A stretch of DNA of 40,675 nt from a virus. Within the stretch, counting starts at the first letter, position 1, and every line of letters starts with the position of its first letter. Below are positions 15,503-24,458 of the stretch, in pieces. Under the pieces are notes generated by a model. That model made no database searches, was not told the DNA's origin, and worked only from the letters and a program-made list of their open reading frames with translations. A program made the position numbers and the translations under genes. The stretch covers positions 1-40,675 of IMG/VR virus record IMGVR_UViG_3300048930_000266. One strand, given 5' to 3'.

Positions 15503-16632
15503 AGGGTGATTCCTGCCAGCTGATCGGTGACGCGGTTGAGTTCGATGCGGGGCCCGGCCGTGTCTGGCGTGAAGCCGACCGTCGCGGTCCGGATCCACCA
15601 GCGCCCGTTGAGCGGGACCAGCGACCCGGTCCCGTTGAGCTCGATCGTCTGGTGGGGCGTGAGCACATCGGGATCCGGCAGCAGCTTCGAGGTGGCGATC
15701 TGGTAGTAGGTGCGGCCCTCGGAGAGCAGCCGGGCCGCCAGGGCGTCGACCGCCGCCTGGTCGGCGAGGTCGGAGCGCTTCTCGACCCGGGTGATGACCC
15801 CGATGTTGGCCGTGCTGGTCGGTGAGCCAGGATCGTCGTTGCGGGCCAGGGCGGTCAGCGGCTCTTCGTTGAGGTTGTCCTTGACCACCACCACCACGTT
15901 AGCCACGCTGGTGTCCGTCGGCTGGGTGACGACTGGTTCCATCAGGTCGGAGGCCGTGACGATCCGGTACGGCTCGGTGTAGGCGAGGGCGCTGGTTGGC
16001 TGGCTCACCAGGCGCCCGTCCCGGGCCATGGCCAGGTGGTAGTAGCCGATCGCCCCCAGCAGCGTGTTGGCGGCGTCCAGGTAGGTAGTGCCCACCGGGA
16101 AGGAAAGGTCAGCGGCCAGCACGTCGGTCGTGGCCACGATGTTGTGGCGGGTAATGCCGGCCAGGGCGAGGATGGCAATCACGGCCGTGACCCGGTTGGT
16201 GCCGGCCGCGATGTTGTAGGTGTCGGTGAAGGCGTACCGGGCCAGCACGGCGGTCAGGTCGTTGCCGGTGAACGCCACCTCCGACCGCTCGACCGTGTGG
16301 GTGCCGGGCGGCACCTTCGTCGTGTAGAGACCCATCTGGTCGCGGGTCCACGCTTCCCCGTCCCGGAACTGACGGACCATGAAGACGGCCAGGTAATCGA
16401 CGTAGGGCGTCACAGCGTCCATGTCGGAGATGTTGAACGTCGCCTGGTGCTTGATCGCCCGGTCATGGTTGAGTGACACCGAACCCCCGGTGAAGAGGTG
16501 GCTGATGTCTTCGACCATCTGGTTGTCGATCGTCGCCCGCCACAACTCCCAGTCCACGACGATGTTGCCCCCGGACCCCACCCGGTGGCCGTAGACGTCC
16601 ACGCCATAAATGCCGGCACCGTAGAAGGCCAT
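15499..16632 (-). CDS. Minor tail protein, probable tail hub component
   Basis: 377 residues. The start MAFYGAGIYGVDVYG overlaps the upstream stop by one base. The middle contains two related beta-alpha modules and a segment (DAANTLLGAIGYYHLAMARDG) typical of hub proteins of the gp27/gpJ class, where a helix precedes a 'dG' beta-hairpin. ARLLSEGRTYYQIATSKLLPD also fits hub proteins. Assigned from size, order (tape measure, FN3 protein, this, accessory, spike) and pattern. Confidence 0.65.
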   Translation of the reverse strand: MAFYGAGIYGVDVYGHRVGSGGNIVVDWELWRATIDNQMVEDISHLFTGGSVSLNHDRAIKHQATFNISDMDAVTPYVDYLAVFMVRQFRDGEAWTRDQMGLYTTKVPPGTHTVERSEVAFTGNDLTAVLARYAFTDTYNIAAGTNRVTAVIAILALAGITRHNIVATTDVLAADLSFPVGTTYLDAANTLLGAIGYYHLAMARDGRLVSQPTSALAYTEPYRIVTASDLMEPVVTQPTDTSVANVVVVVKDNLNEEPLTALARNDDPGSPTSTANIGVITRVEKRSDLADQAAVDALAARLLSEGRTYYQIATSKLLPDPDVLTPHQTIELNGTGSLVPLNGRWWIRTATVGFTPDTAGPRIELNRVTDQLAGITL

Positions 16633-19220
16633 CAGACCGCACCTTCCACGAAGCGCTCGGCCCTGAGGCCCAGGTCCGCCTCGTACCAGTCCGGGACGCG
16701 GTCGGCCAGCCGGTACTTGCTCATGGTGCAGAAGAGCTTCCGGCCGTGGTTGTCGCGGTAGCAGAGCGTGTGGGCGCTGCTGTCGATCGCCTCCAGTTCG
16801 TCGCGCCGCACGGCCGCCGTGGCTGCCGCATCGTCGAAGATCTGGGCCATGAAGTCCGGTTCGCGGATCCGCGACGATGAGCGCACCGTGGTGGGCTCCT
16901 CGCCCGAGAGCGGCACGTAGACCGCCTCATCGATCTTGCGGTTGAAGTCACGGTCGCGGGTGTGGCGCAGGGTGGTGCGGAGCGTGGCCGGGGATGCGGT
17001 GCTGCAGAGCACGACGCCACCCAGGGTCACGGTGGCGCTGGCCGTCGCGGGCACGCTGATGATCGTGTCGACGCCTTCCAGGATCGACTGGGTGATGCTG
17101 TAGATGTACTCGTGCCCCGACGCCGGCAGGTAGTCGATGAAGACGACGCTCGAAGGCGAGGAGAGGCGGGCCAGGATGACGGTGCCCGCGTCGGGGCCGG
17201 ATTCAGCGGTGCGGGTGATGGTGTATTCCTGCCAGACGTCGGTGCCGTACCCGGTCTGGTCCCAGGTCAGCCGGACGCCTGACTCCCAGATGTCGGTGCC
17301 GAACTTGACCGTCTCAGCGGCGAAGTTGGCGACGGTGTCGGGCGGGGTGTAGGCGACCGTGAACGGGACCGGAGCGGAGACGCCGACGTCCAGGGTGGCG
17401 CTGAGGACCGCGACGACCACGGTGTACTCGCCACCGTTGAGGATCGCCGGGCTGTCCGAAATTGTGTAGGTGGTCAGGGTGGGGCTCAGGCCCAGGGAGA
17501 CGCTGGTTTCGGCATAGACCTCGACCCCGTCCGCATCGTAGACGCTAATTGCCCATGACACCTGCGTGCCGCCCACCACGTTCCAGGTGACTGTCAGGTC
17601 GCTGGAGGTGAGCACCTGGTCTTCGGTCGGGCTGGAGGTGGTGACGCTGATCCCGTCGACGTACGTGAACGTCGCCTCGGCGCTCTTGACCGCGTTGCCC
17701 TCGACCGTCTGCTCCCCGGAATAGAGGGTGCCGTCGTAGCTGTAGGCATCCCACTTGTAGGTATCGAACGTCGCCAGCTCGGTGGCCGTGGTCTGGAACT
17801 CCCACTTGCCGGTGCCGCTGTTGTAGGTCATGTCCTCGGTGGCGATCACCGCCCCGGCATCGTCCTTGATCCGGCACGTGACCACGAAGCCGGTGCCGAT
17901 CGTGTCGTCGGCGTCACTGGCCAGGCAGGTCAGCAGCGGGTAGTCGGTAATGGTGAACAGGGTACTGTTGGGCGAAAGGCCGGTCGGAACCGACGGCGCG
18001 GCGTTCGTGTTGAACGTCCGGGCAGCGCTCCAGTCGGACCAGAGGCCGTCTTCGTCCTTGCCCCGGATCTGGTACTGGTACCCGGTGCCCCAGGCGAGGG
18101 TGGTCAGGCCCGCGCTGGCCCAGGGGATCGTGAAGCTGGTGCCCGGGCTGGCGGAGCTGGCGACGTCGGTGAGGTCGTACTCGGCGCCCGTCTGCAGGAT
18201 GGTGGTCCCGGCAGCGTTGAGGACGCGCGCCTGGGCGTGCGTCATGTCGTCGCCGTCCTGATGCGTCCAGCGGCCCTCGAAGTCCGGCGTGTTGTCCTCG
18301 ATCTTGCCGGTCGGGTCCTGGTCGAGCGTGACGTAGCCGAGCGCCACCGGCGTGAAGGCGGTCCAGGCCGTCCACGCCGACCACTCGCCGAAATGGTCGG
18401 ACATCTGGGTCCGCCACTCGTAGGCGGTGCCCCGGACCAGCGTCGTGCCCGCGTAGGCGCGGCTGAAGGCATCGGCCGTCTGCTCGGCACCGGAAGCCGT
18501 CAGGGTGGTGTTCCAGAACGATGTGAGGTCGGAGACGCGCCGGACCTGAATCCGGAACTGGTTGAGATAGTCGCCCCGGTTCTCGTTGTCGTCGGCGAAG
18601 TCGGCGCTGAAGGTCGGCGCGGTCTCGGTGATGTTCCCGGATGGGCTGAGGTTGGACGGCTGTTCCGGCGCGACGTTATCGTCCCCGATCGCCCAGATGA
18701 CCAGATGGCCCTCGGTGGACGACGTGTAGGAGCCGAACGGGTTGGGTGGCGGCTGGGAGAGGCCGGAGCGGTTGTAGAAGCGCTCGTTGTCGGCCGTGAT
18801 GCGGGACGCTGCCTGCATGGCGTGGCCCAGCGAGCCGACGGTGCCCAGCACGGCCAGGTGATAGCGCACGCCGGCACTCAGCGGGATGGCCGTTGCCAGC
18901 GGACCGGTGGAGGCTTCGACGGCAGCGGCATTGTCCGCCCCGCCCGCGATGTCGTTCATCACCGTGGTGATGGTCATGGCTGCGGAGTAGCCGAGCCGGG
19001 CGGCCGGGTTCATCGACCCGTCGACGGCGTAGATGGCCACCCGGGCGGTGACGTTGTCGGGATCCTCGGTGGTGTACTTCCCGCCCCGGATCGCCAGCTG
19101 GTAGACCCACATGTGCTGGGTCGCGGCGTTGAAGGTGACGCCGCGCAGCTGGCCCGGCGCGATGAAGCCAAAGTCAACGCGCGGGAGGCTCGATGGGCGG
19201 CCGTAGGTCACGATCGTCAT
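16632..19220 (-). CDS. Tail protein with fibronectin-III-like repeats
   Basis: 862 residues directly after the tape measure gene. The N-terminal 190 residues form a beta-rich adaptor. About four Ig/FN3-like modules follow (APSVPTGLSPNS, WSDWSAARTF, TAYEWRTQMSD, YEYQ-type strands). The C-terminal 150 residues (TTVRSSSRIREPDFMAQ, then RKLFCTMSKYRLAD) contact the hub-like end. FN3 modules in phage tails usually mediate weak, multivalent host contacts. ATG overlaps the tape measure stop by 4 nt. Confidence 0.75.
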   Translation of the reverse strand: MTIVTYGRPSSLPRVDFGFIAPGQLRGVTFNAATQHMWVYQLAIRGGKYTTEDPDNVTARVAIYAVDGSMNPAARLGYSAAMTITTVMNDIAGGADNAAAVEASTGPLATAIPLSAGVRYHLAVLGTVGSLGHAMQAASRITADNERFYNRSGLSQPPPNPFGSYTSSTEGHLVIWAIGDDNVAPEQPSNLSPSGNITETAPTFSADFADDNENRGDYLNQFRIQVRRVSDLTSFWNTTLTASGAEQTADAFSRAYAGTTLVRGTAYEWRTQMSDHFGEWSAWTAWTAFTPVALGYVTLDQDPTGKIEDNTPDFEGRWTHQDGDDMTHAQARVLNAAGTTILQTGAEYDLTDVASSASPGTSFTIPWASAGLTTLAWGTGYQYQIRGKDEDGLWSDWSAARTFNTNAAPSVPTGLSPNSTLFTITDYPLLTCLASDADDTIGTGFVVTCRIKDDAGAVIATEDMTYNSGTGKWEFQTTATELATFDTYKWDAYSYDGTLYSGEQTVEGNAVKSAEATFTYVDGISVTTSSPTEDQVLTSSDLTVTWNVVGGTQVSWAISVYDADGVEVYAETSVSLGLSPTLTTYTISDSPAILNGGEYTVVVAVLSATLDVGVSAPVPFTVAYTPPDTVANFAAETVKFGTDIWESGVRLTWDQTGYGTDVWQEYTITRTAESGPDAGTVILARLSSPSSVVFIDYLPASGHEYIYSITQSILEGVDTIISVPATASATVTLGGVVLCSTASPATLRTTLRHTRDRDFNRKIDEAVYVPLSGEEPTTVRSSSRIREPDFMAQIFDDAAATAAVRRDELEAIDSSAHTLCYRDNHGRKLFCTMSKYRLADRVPDWYEADLGLRAERFVEGAV

Positions 19221-22090
19221 GACGGCTTCCCTCCATACATGGCGATCTCGGGCCCGAACTCACGCGCCAAGGTGCCGCCAGCCATGGCGTTCTCGAGGAA
19301 TTCTTTCCACTTGCCCGGTTCGAGCGTGATGATCTGAATCGTTTGGCCAGCACCGGTGCCGTTCGCTGCAAACGAGCCATCGCCGACACCGGAGACGGTG
19401 GGTACGTACCCACTCAACTGGCGGCTCACGTCCTGCCAGCCGTCTTCGAGACCCCGGCTCAAGCCGCCCATGATCAGGCGACCGGCGGGGAACAGCAGCT
19501 TGGCGTCTCGTTCTGGCGGGCCCTTGATGTCCGGAATCATGCTGGTGATCGTGGCGAGCAGAGACTCAAGTGGCCCAAGCATGGCGTTGATCCCGTCCAT
19601 CAACCCTTGAATCAGGCTGGTGCCGGCGTTGTAAAGAGTGGAACCCAGCGACCCGACCGCGCTGACGGCCTTCCCGGACAATCCTGAGAGCCAGCCGCTC
19701 ACCTCGACCCATTTCGCCGTCGCGCCGACCAGGAACCCGGTGATCAGGTCACGGCCCTTGGGGAGCAGCGTTTGACCCAGGGCGCCGACATGGCTGAATG
19801 CCTGGCTCCCACGATTCTTCAGGAACGGCAGGACGTCGAAGCTCCACTTGTCCACCGCTCCGAGCAGGAACCCCTGGATCAACTCGGTGCCCCGTGCAAC
19901 GAGCGTCGCGGCGAGGTCACCCACGGCGGTGAATGCCCGCATCGATGTCAGTGCCAACCAGACGACGATGGCAGGCCACCGCTGATCGAGTCCGGTCAGG
20001 AAGCCGCTGATCAGCTCGATACCCTTCGCCAGCAGCGTGGTACTCAAGTCTCCGATCGCCGCGAGTGCCGCGTCCTTGACCAGTAGCAACCACGCCTGGA
20101 TGGTGGGCCAGTGCTGGTTGAGACCATCCAGCAACCCCTGCAGGAGCTCAATACCCTTGGATAGCAACGTGATCGAAAGATCGCCGACCGAATTCAGCAG
20201 CTTCATGGGCATCGTGATCATCCACATGGAGACCAGATACCAGTTGATGTCGAGACCGGTGACGAAGCCCTGCAGGAACTCCAGTGCCTTGGGAGCCAGC
20301 GTCATGCCGACGTAGCCGATAGCGACGGGCAGGGCGAGCATCAGGGTGAGCAGGGCCATGCCGATGCCAGCCCAGAGGCCAGGATTCGAGACGGCCGTCA
20401 GGAAGCCTTGGATCAGTTCGCCGGCCTTCGGTACCAGCGTGCGCGTGAGGTCGCCGATCTTGGTGCCGATGGTCTCGCCCATGCCGGCCCAGTTGACCGA
20501 ATCGATCGCGGTGTCATACCAGGTCTTCAGGCTGGTGCCGAGATCACCCAGCTTCTCGATGATCTTGGTAACCACATCGCCCACCGCGATAGCGGCCGAC
20601 AGCACGTCACCCCAGGGAATGGCGCTCGCCGCATTCCACAGCCAGACGAAGAGGGCGGCACCGAGATTGCCCAGCTTGCTCACGATGGTGGCGGTGATGT
20701 CACCAGCAGCGGACGCGGCCCGGCCGATCACTCCGCCCCAGTCCACCGACGACGCCTGCTCCCACAGCCAGGATCCGAGTGCACCCGCGAGGTCGCCCAG
20801 GCCCGTGAGGATGGCCCCCCAGTTGATGGCACTGAAGGCAGCCTGAATGGCCGCCCAGAGATTCCGCGCGGCGTCCGCGATGAGGGCAAAGCCCTCGCCA
20901 AAGTTGCCATCCATGAAGGCATCGAAGGCGGATTTCAGGTCATCGACCATGGCGATGAGCGGCGTGATCACCGCAGACAGGTCGGGGAAGATGGTCTTCA
21001 GGGCAAGCAGAGCAGCCGTAACCGGGTCGGCTCCATAGGACCGGAAGAAGTTGAACGAATCAACCAATCGACCGAAGGCGTCTATCACCCAGCCAATCGC
21101 GGCCCCGAGCTCGTCGCGGAACACGAAGGCCAACAGGGCTGCGGCGGCAATCACGAGGCCGATCGGGGAGAGCAGGAATCCGATCACCCCAAGCAGGGCG
21201 CTCAGTGCGGGGAGCATCATGCCGATGACAATCAGGAGTGGTCCGAGCGCGGCCGCTGCGGCGGCAATGCCGACAATCCATTTCTGCATGCTGGGCGAGA
21301 GATCATCCAGCCAGCCCAGAAGATTCTCCAGGGCCTCCAATCCCTTGTTGACGAACGGCAGCAGGTGGCGTCCGAACGCAGCCCCAACATTCTGCAGCCT
21401 CGCCTGGAAGATCTTCATGCGGTTGGAGGTCGAGTTTGCAGTGTCGGCGAAGTCACCCTGGGCATCGGTGGTTTCGTCCAGGATGATCTGGTACCGGGCC
21501 ATGGCCTTGTCGGCTTCGGTCAGCTCCGCTGCGGTACCAGCCAGGCCCATCTGAAGCGCTTTGGTTTCGACCGCCGCCGCTGAAACGTCCACACCGTACT
21601 TGCGGATTGCCTCCGTTTCGCCAGCCAACGCTGACGAGATAACGGTGAACGCCTCTTCCGGGTTCAGGTTGTGGAACGAACCAAAGTCAGACGTCAGCTG
21701 GGTCATCGCGACCGACATCTCCATCAGCTGATCGGGACCGCTAGCGATGGTTTTGAACATGCCAGCAAACGATGAGGAGTAGTCCAGGGCAGCCTGCTGG
21801 CTCATGCCCATGGCCTTGTCGCTGGTCGAGGACCAGGCCAGCACAGCGGCGGCGTTCTGCCCAAAGAGCTTGTCTGACTTGTTGATCGACTCGTCGAGAT
21901 CGGCGGCCCAGTTGATGGCTTTCCAGCCCGCTGCGGCCAATGGAAGGGTCACGCCGGCGGTGAGAATGCCGCCCCATTTACGAGCCGATTCGCCGAGACT
22001 GTCGAGGCTGGCGCGCGCCTTCCCGATGCCGCGATCGAACGCGCCGCCTTCCAATCCGAGTTCGACCATGAGCTTTGCGATGGTCGCCAT
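19217..22090 (-). CDS. Tail tape measure protein
   Basis: 957 residues, the longest gene. The start reads ATIAKLMVELGLEGGAFD, then a helical region with an ALDYSSSFAGM/'TSDFGSFHNL' block typical of TMPs. A strong hydrophobic stretch near residues 270-325 (LLIVIGMMLPALSALLGVIG) and a Trp-rich second half follow. At least five internal repeats of about 45 residues carry motifs such as KGIELLQGLLDGL, KGIELISGFLTGL, RGTELIQGFLLG and KGRDLITGFLVG. TMP length sets tail length. It sits after the G/T chaperone pair as expected, though a plus-strand gene now separates them. Confidence 0.93.
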   Translation of the reverse strand: MATIAKLMVELGLEGGAFDRGIGKARASLDSLGESARKWGGILTAGVTLPLAAAGWKAINWAADLDESINKSDKLFGQNAAAVLAWSSTSDKAMGMSQQAALDYSSSFAGMFKTIASGPDQLMEMSVAMTQLTSDFGSFHNLNPEEAFTVISSALAGETEAIRKYGVDVSAAAVETKALQMGLAGTAAELTEADKAMARYQIILDETTDAQGDFADTANSTSNRMKIFQARLQNVGAAFGRHLLPFVNKGLEALENLLGWLDDLSPSMQKWIVGIAAAAAALGPLLIVIGMMLPALSALLGVIGFLLSPIGLVIAAAALLAFVFRDELGAAIGWVIDAFGRLVDSFNFFRSYGADPVTAALLALKTIFPDLSAVITPLIAMVDDLKSAFDAFMDGNFGEGFALIADAARNLWAAIQAAFSAINWGAILTGLGDLAGALGSWLWEQASSVDWGGVIGRAASAAGDITATIVSKLGNLGAALFVWLWNAASAIPWGDVLSAAIAVGDVVTKIIEKLGDLGTSLKTWYDTAIDSVNWAGMGETIGTKIGDLTRTLVPKAGELIQGFLTAVSNPGLWAGIGMALLTLMLALPVAIGYVGMTLAPKALEFLQGFVTGLDINWYLVSMWMITMPMKLLNSVGDLSITLLSKGIELLQGLLDGLNQHWPTIQAWLLLVKDAALAAIGDLSTTLLAKGIELISGFLTGLDQRWPAIVVWLALTSMRAFTAVGDLAATLVARGTELIQGFLLGAVDKWSFDVLPFLKNRGSQAFSHVGALGQTLLPKGRDLITGFLVGATAKWVEVSGWLSGLSGKAVSAVGSLGSTLYNAGTSLIQGLMDGINAMLGPLESLLATITSMIPDIKGPPERDAKLLFPAGRLIMGGLSRGLEDGWQDVSRQLSGYVPTVSGVGDGSFAANGTGAGQTIQIITLEPGKWKEFLENAMAGGTLAREFGPEIAMYGGKPS

Positions 22091-22102
22091 TTATGCGCCT
22101 CC

Positions 22103-22111
22103 TGCTATAAT
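22103..22111 (+). promoter_or_regulatory. Extended -10 promoter of the moron gene
   Basis: TGC-TATAAT, a consensus -10 with extended TGn, in a 75-nt gap of a GC-rich genome. No TTGACA-like -35 at 16-18 bp. It points toward the plus-strand gene at 22166, giving a leader of about 48 nt. It lies in the gap just upstream of the tape measure start codon (22090) and overlaps the region where that gene's RBS (rc of CCTCC, 22099-22103) sits. Confidence 0.7.
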
Positions 22112-22165
22112 CGGCGACGCAAGCGGGTTCCAGTTACAAGTCAATTTCATGGGAGGGAATGCAGG

Positions 22166-22618
22166 ATGAAACGTCTCAGTGCTGTCGTACTTGGCTTGAT
22201 TCTTATGGCAGTCACCGTTATTCCGGGGAGTGCCCAGGGCACGGCGGCGGCGACGTGTAGTGACTTTCAGATCTATTGGGAAACGCTCGTCACGACCATA
22301 CCTGATGATCAGGAAGGGCTGGATGCATTCCTGGAGATCGTCGACGCTGGTCCTCGGACCACTCTCACCGAAGATCAGCAGGTTGCCGCCTACCAGTTCC
22401 TGGGAGCCTGGAGCACCAATATCTCCGGCGTCGACGAAACCGTGATCCCGGCATCCGCGCGCGTCTATCACCAGGAGCTGGTTGACGAGTTCGATATGAC
22501 GGCCAGCCTCATCGAATATGGCGATTTGGTCGACCTTGCCGACACGTTCGCATACTGGTCCGTTGGTATTTACATTCTCCTGATTGACGAGGCCGAAACA
22601 CCGGCCCAGTGCATCTAA
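22166..22618 (+). CDS. Secreted protein, candidate lysogenic-conversion moron
   Basis: 150 residues. The signal peptide is clear: MKR, a hydrophobic core AVVLGLILMAVTVI, then PGSAQG with likely cleavage after Ala23. The mature part is acidic and helical, with only two cysteines (31 and 149) that could form one disulfide. It is the only plus-strand gene inside the minus-strand late operon. It has its own extended -10 promoter and GGGAGGG upstream, and its TAA overlaps the chaperone stop by three bases. This is the classic moron arrangement: an autonomous gene expressed from the prophage. The target is unknown; surface modification or superinfection exclusion are possibilities. Confidence 0.75.
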   Translation: MKRLSAVVLGLILMAVTVIPGSAQGTAAATCSDFQIYWETLVTTIPDDQEGLDAFLEIVDAGPRTTLTEDQQVAAYQFLGAWSTNISGVDETVIPASARVYHQELVDEFDMTASLIEYGDLVDLADTFAYWSVGIYILLIDEAETPAQCI

Positions 22619-23318
22619 CCCGTCGCCTGCCGCTTCCCGGCGAACGCCAGCAGCTTGCCCTTCAGCACCTCGGGATCCTCCGCGTCGGTGACTGGCTCGG
22701 CTTTCTCTTTGAATGGCATGAATTCTTCGACCTTGTGCCATTTCGGGTGCTTTCGCTGCGCCTGGTGCACGTTGTAGATGCCCTGCGTGGTAAGCGCCTG
22801 GCGAATGTCGGCTCGTTCTTCGCCGAACGGCTCGATGATGTAGAACGCCTTCCATTCGCTGAGCTCGTGGCTGCTCATCCGCTGCCCGAGCTCAGCGACC
22901 GTCATGCCCAGGGCCAGCGCTAGTCGGAAGAGGAACCGTCGCTCTGGCCGGGCTCGGAGTTTCCCTCCAGCTCTTCCTCGTCTTCTTCAGTGATGCCGGA
23001 GAGCCGCGCGGCCACGTCGTAAATCCGGTCGATCGGTGCCGCCGACTTCTCTCCGAGTTGCCGAACATCGGCCGGCCCAAAGAGCTGATTGCCAGCTTCA
23101 TCAATCACGGTCAGCGCCACCAGGCGAGCCCGCACGTTCGAGTAGTTCGGCCCCTTCTGCCCTTTGCCCTTTCCGACAATGGAGGCTTCGTAGGCGTCCC
23201 GTTCGGCGGCGTTGAGTCCCTTGACGCGGACGGCACCGCCCCATTCCGGGATCAACACGTCTTCGGTCTGGATATCGGGAGCGCTGAAGATGGCGTCACG
23301 GCCAAGTAGCTGAGCCAA
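22615..23318 (-). CDS. Tail assembly chaperone GT fusion (-1 frameshift product)
   Basis: The downstream chaperone frame is continuous upstream of its own ATG (22905) and overlaps the end of the first chaperone frame. A -1 slip at 22959-22965 joins residue 120 of the first protein to ...RPERRFLFRLALALG and then MTVAELGQRMSSHELSEW, about 234 residues in total. The FRLALALGMTVAEL segment is the conserved T-domain entry of lambda-like GT chaperones and lies partly upstream of the ATG, so it is made only by frameshifting. GT recruits tail tube subunits to the tape measure. ATG 22905 may give a minor product. Confidence 0.85.
22920..23318 (-). CDS. Tail assembly chaperone G
   Basis: 132 residues from a TTG at 23318 (GAAAGG 7-8 nt upstream). 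It has a conserved-looking core (VRVKGLNAAERDAYEAS, then ARLVALTVIDEAGNQLF, then DIRQLGE-like) and a very acidic tail (EEDEEELEGNSEPGQ), exactly as in gpG-type chaperones. It binds the tape measure during tail assembly and is made in excess over the frameshifted GT form. The position between major tail protein and tape measure supports this. Confidence 0.88.
   Translation of the reverse strand: MAQLLGRDAIFSAPDIQTEDVLIPEWGGAVRVKGLNAAERDAYEASIVGKGKGQKGPNYSNVRARLVALTVIDEAGNQLFGPADVRQLGEKSAAPIDRIYDVAARLSGITEEDEEELEGNSEPGQSDGSSSD
22959..22965 (-). promoter_or_regulatory. Slippery heptamer GGGAAAC for -1 frameshift
   Basis: On the minus strand the G frame reads gaG-GGA-AAC, a canonical X-XXY-YYZ heptamer. 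It is nearly identical to lambda's GGGAAAG in G/T. It lies 36 nt before the G stop. After slipping, translation continues in the T frame with no stop until 22615. Confidence 0.9.
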
Positions 23319-23359
23319 CGGAGTGCCTTTCTGGTCGCGTCGGGGCGACGGGTGATCGA

Positions 23360-23779
23360 TTACGAGCTGGTGATCGCGCCGGTGACCATCAGGGTCACAG
23401 AGGCCCGGAAGATGCCCTCCACCGGAGCGGCGTACTCGAACCCGGTGACGTACGCGGCGAACGTCAGGGTCTCCGGGGAGGACAGCGGAATGACCATCTG
23501 GAAGTTGCGCCGCGTCCGGTTGCTCTGCAGGGTGCGCAGCGTGGTCTGAGTGGCGGCCTGGTAGTAGTTGATCTCGAACGTGACCTCGCCGCCTTCCAGG
23601 ATGGTCGGGACCGGCTCACGCCAGCCCTGGGAGTCGTGGTTGGTGGCGTCCTCGGTGTTGAGGGTGGTGCCGGGGCCGGAGATATCCAGGACCTCGGCAA
23701 TCGTGGTGAAGGCTTCGGAGCCGGCGCCGTCGCCGACCTTGAGCAGGGTCCCGTGTGAACTGCGGGCGCTGGTGGCCAT
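23360..23779 (-). CDS. Major tail (tube) protein
   Basis: 139 residues, beta-rich. It has LKVGDGAGSEAFTTIAEV, then GPGTTLNTEDATNHDS, then ILEGGEVTFEINY. These are the hallmarks of lambda gpV-like/siphovirus tube proteins ('sixxpglsxxtid.T.hds.g'). The order fits: directly before the G/GT chaperones. Ribosome site GGAGGG precedes the ATG. Confidence 0.88.
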   Translation of the reverse strand: MATSARSSHGTLLKVGDGAGSEAFTTIAEVLDISGPGTTLNTEDATNHDSQGWREPVPTILEGGEVTFEINYYQAATQTTLRTLQSNRTRRNFQMVIPLSSPETLTFAAYVTGFEYAAPVEGIFRASVTLMVTGAITSS

Positions 23780-23800
23780 GGTGTTCCCTCCAACAGGTGA

Positions 23801-24148
23801 CTAGATCGTGACGACCGCGAATTCGATGGCGGCGTTCTCCGCCTCCAGGTAGAGGTTGCCGTCGGACTGCTGCCAGCCCTCCAGCCGGGTGGGCCCCCAG
23901 ACGACGGTGTCCCCGAACGGGATGTCCACCGCGCTGATGTCTTCGGAGCGGCCGAACGGGTCGTCGACCGAGGTGATGGTGGCGTGGTAGGGCGTGTCGG
24001 CGCTGGTGTTGCGGATCAGGAGGACTTCCCGTCCGGTGACGGTGAACTGCTCCTTGTCGGTCGGGTCGGCGGCGGTCCAGACCACCTCTTCCCACTCCCC
24101 GGCGTAGGCACCGGGCGCGGTCGTCTTCGGGAGCGTCTGCCTAGGCAT
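23801..24148 (-). CDS. Hypothetical virion-region protein
   Basis: 115 residues, beta-rich, with no Cys. FTVTGREVLLIRNTSADTPY reads like a small jelly-roll or Ig-like strand pattern. It sits between the zinc-finger protein and the tail tube. Role unknown; a minor structural or completion protein is likely from position. Confidence 0.6.
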   Translation of the reverse strand: MPRQTLPKTTAPGAYAGEWEEVVWTAADPTDKEQFTVTGREVLLIRNTSADTPYHATITSVDDPFGRSEDISAVDIPFGDTVVWGPTRLEGWQQSDGNLYLEAENAAIEFAVVTI

Positions 24149-24458
24149 CGGTGTCCTCCGATTCGTCTGCGGCCACGATGGCCTCGATCAGCGCGGCCTT
24201 GTTGGGATAGGTGTCGCGGCTCGGGTCTTCGATGCCGAGCTCCAGGGCGCGGGCTTCGAGGTCCTCGCGGCTGGTGCGTTCGGAGATCTCCGGCGCCGGT
24301 TCATTGGCCTTGCCGCCGTCGATGATCTCCAGCGGTGGGTGCATGGTGGCGAAGTGGTGGATGAACTTGGCCTCTTCGAGGGTGTCGAACGGGCAGAGGC
24401 GACAGCGATAGACATCGCGCCCCGCCCAGACGCCCCGGATGGGTGTCGGTTCGGTCAT
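24141..24458 (-). CDS. C2H2-like zinc finger protein with HeH-like C-terminus
   Basis: 105 residues from the ATG at 24458 (AGGAGG 7 nt upstream; the longer in-frame upstream opening is the shadow of the previous gene). It contains YRCRLCPFDT, then HHFATMH, a C-x2-C...H-x4-H finger. The C-terminal 45 residues (SREDLEARALELGIED, then YPNKAALIEAIVAAD) match the HeH/LEM-like helical motif often found at the ends of phage head-tail proteins. Nucleic-acid binding in the connector region is possible. Confidence 0.65.
   Translation of the reverse strand: MTEPTPIRGVWAGRDVYRCRLCPFDTLEEAKFIHHFATMHPPLEIIDGGKANEPAPEISERTSREDLEARALELGIEDPSRDTYPNKAALIEAIVAADESEDTDA

Noticed and set aside
22892-23104. Extra minus-strand ORF over the G/T junction
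   Set aside because: It is in the third frame with an Arg/Ser-rich shadow translation; the -1 frameshift frame accounts for the overlap.
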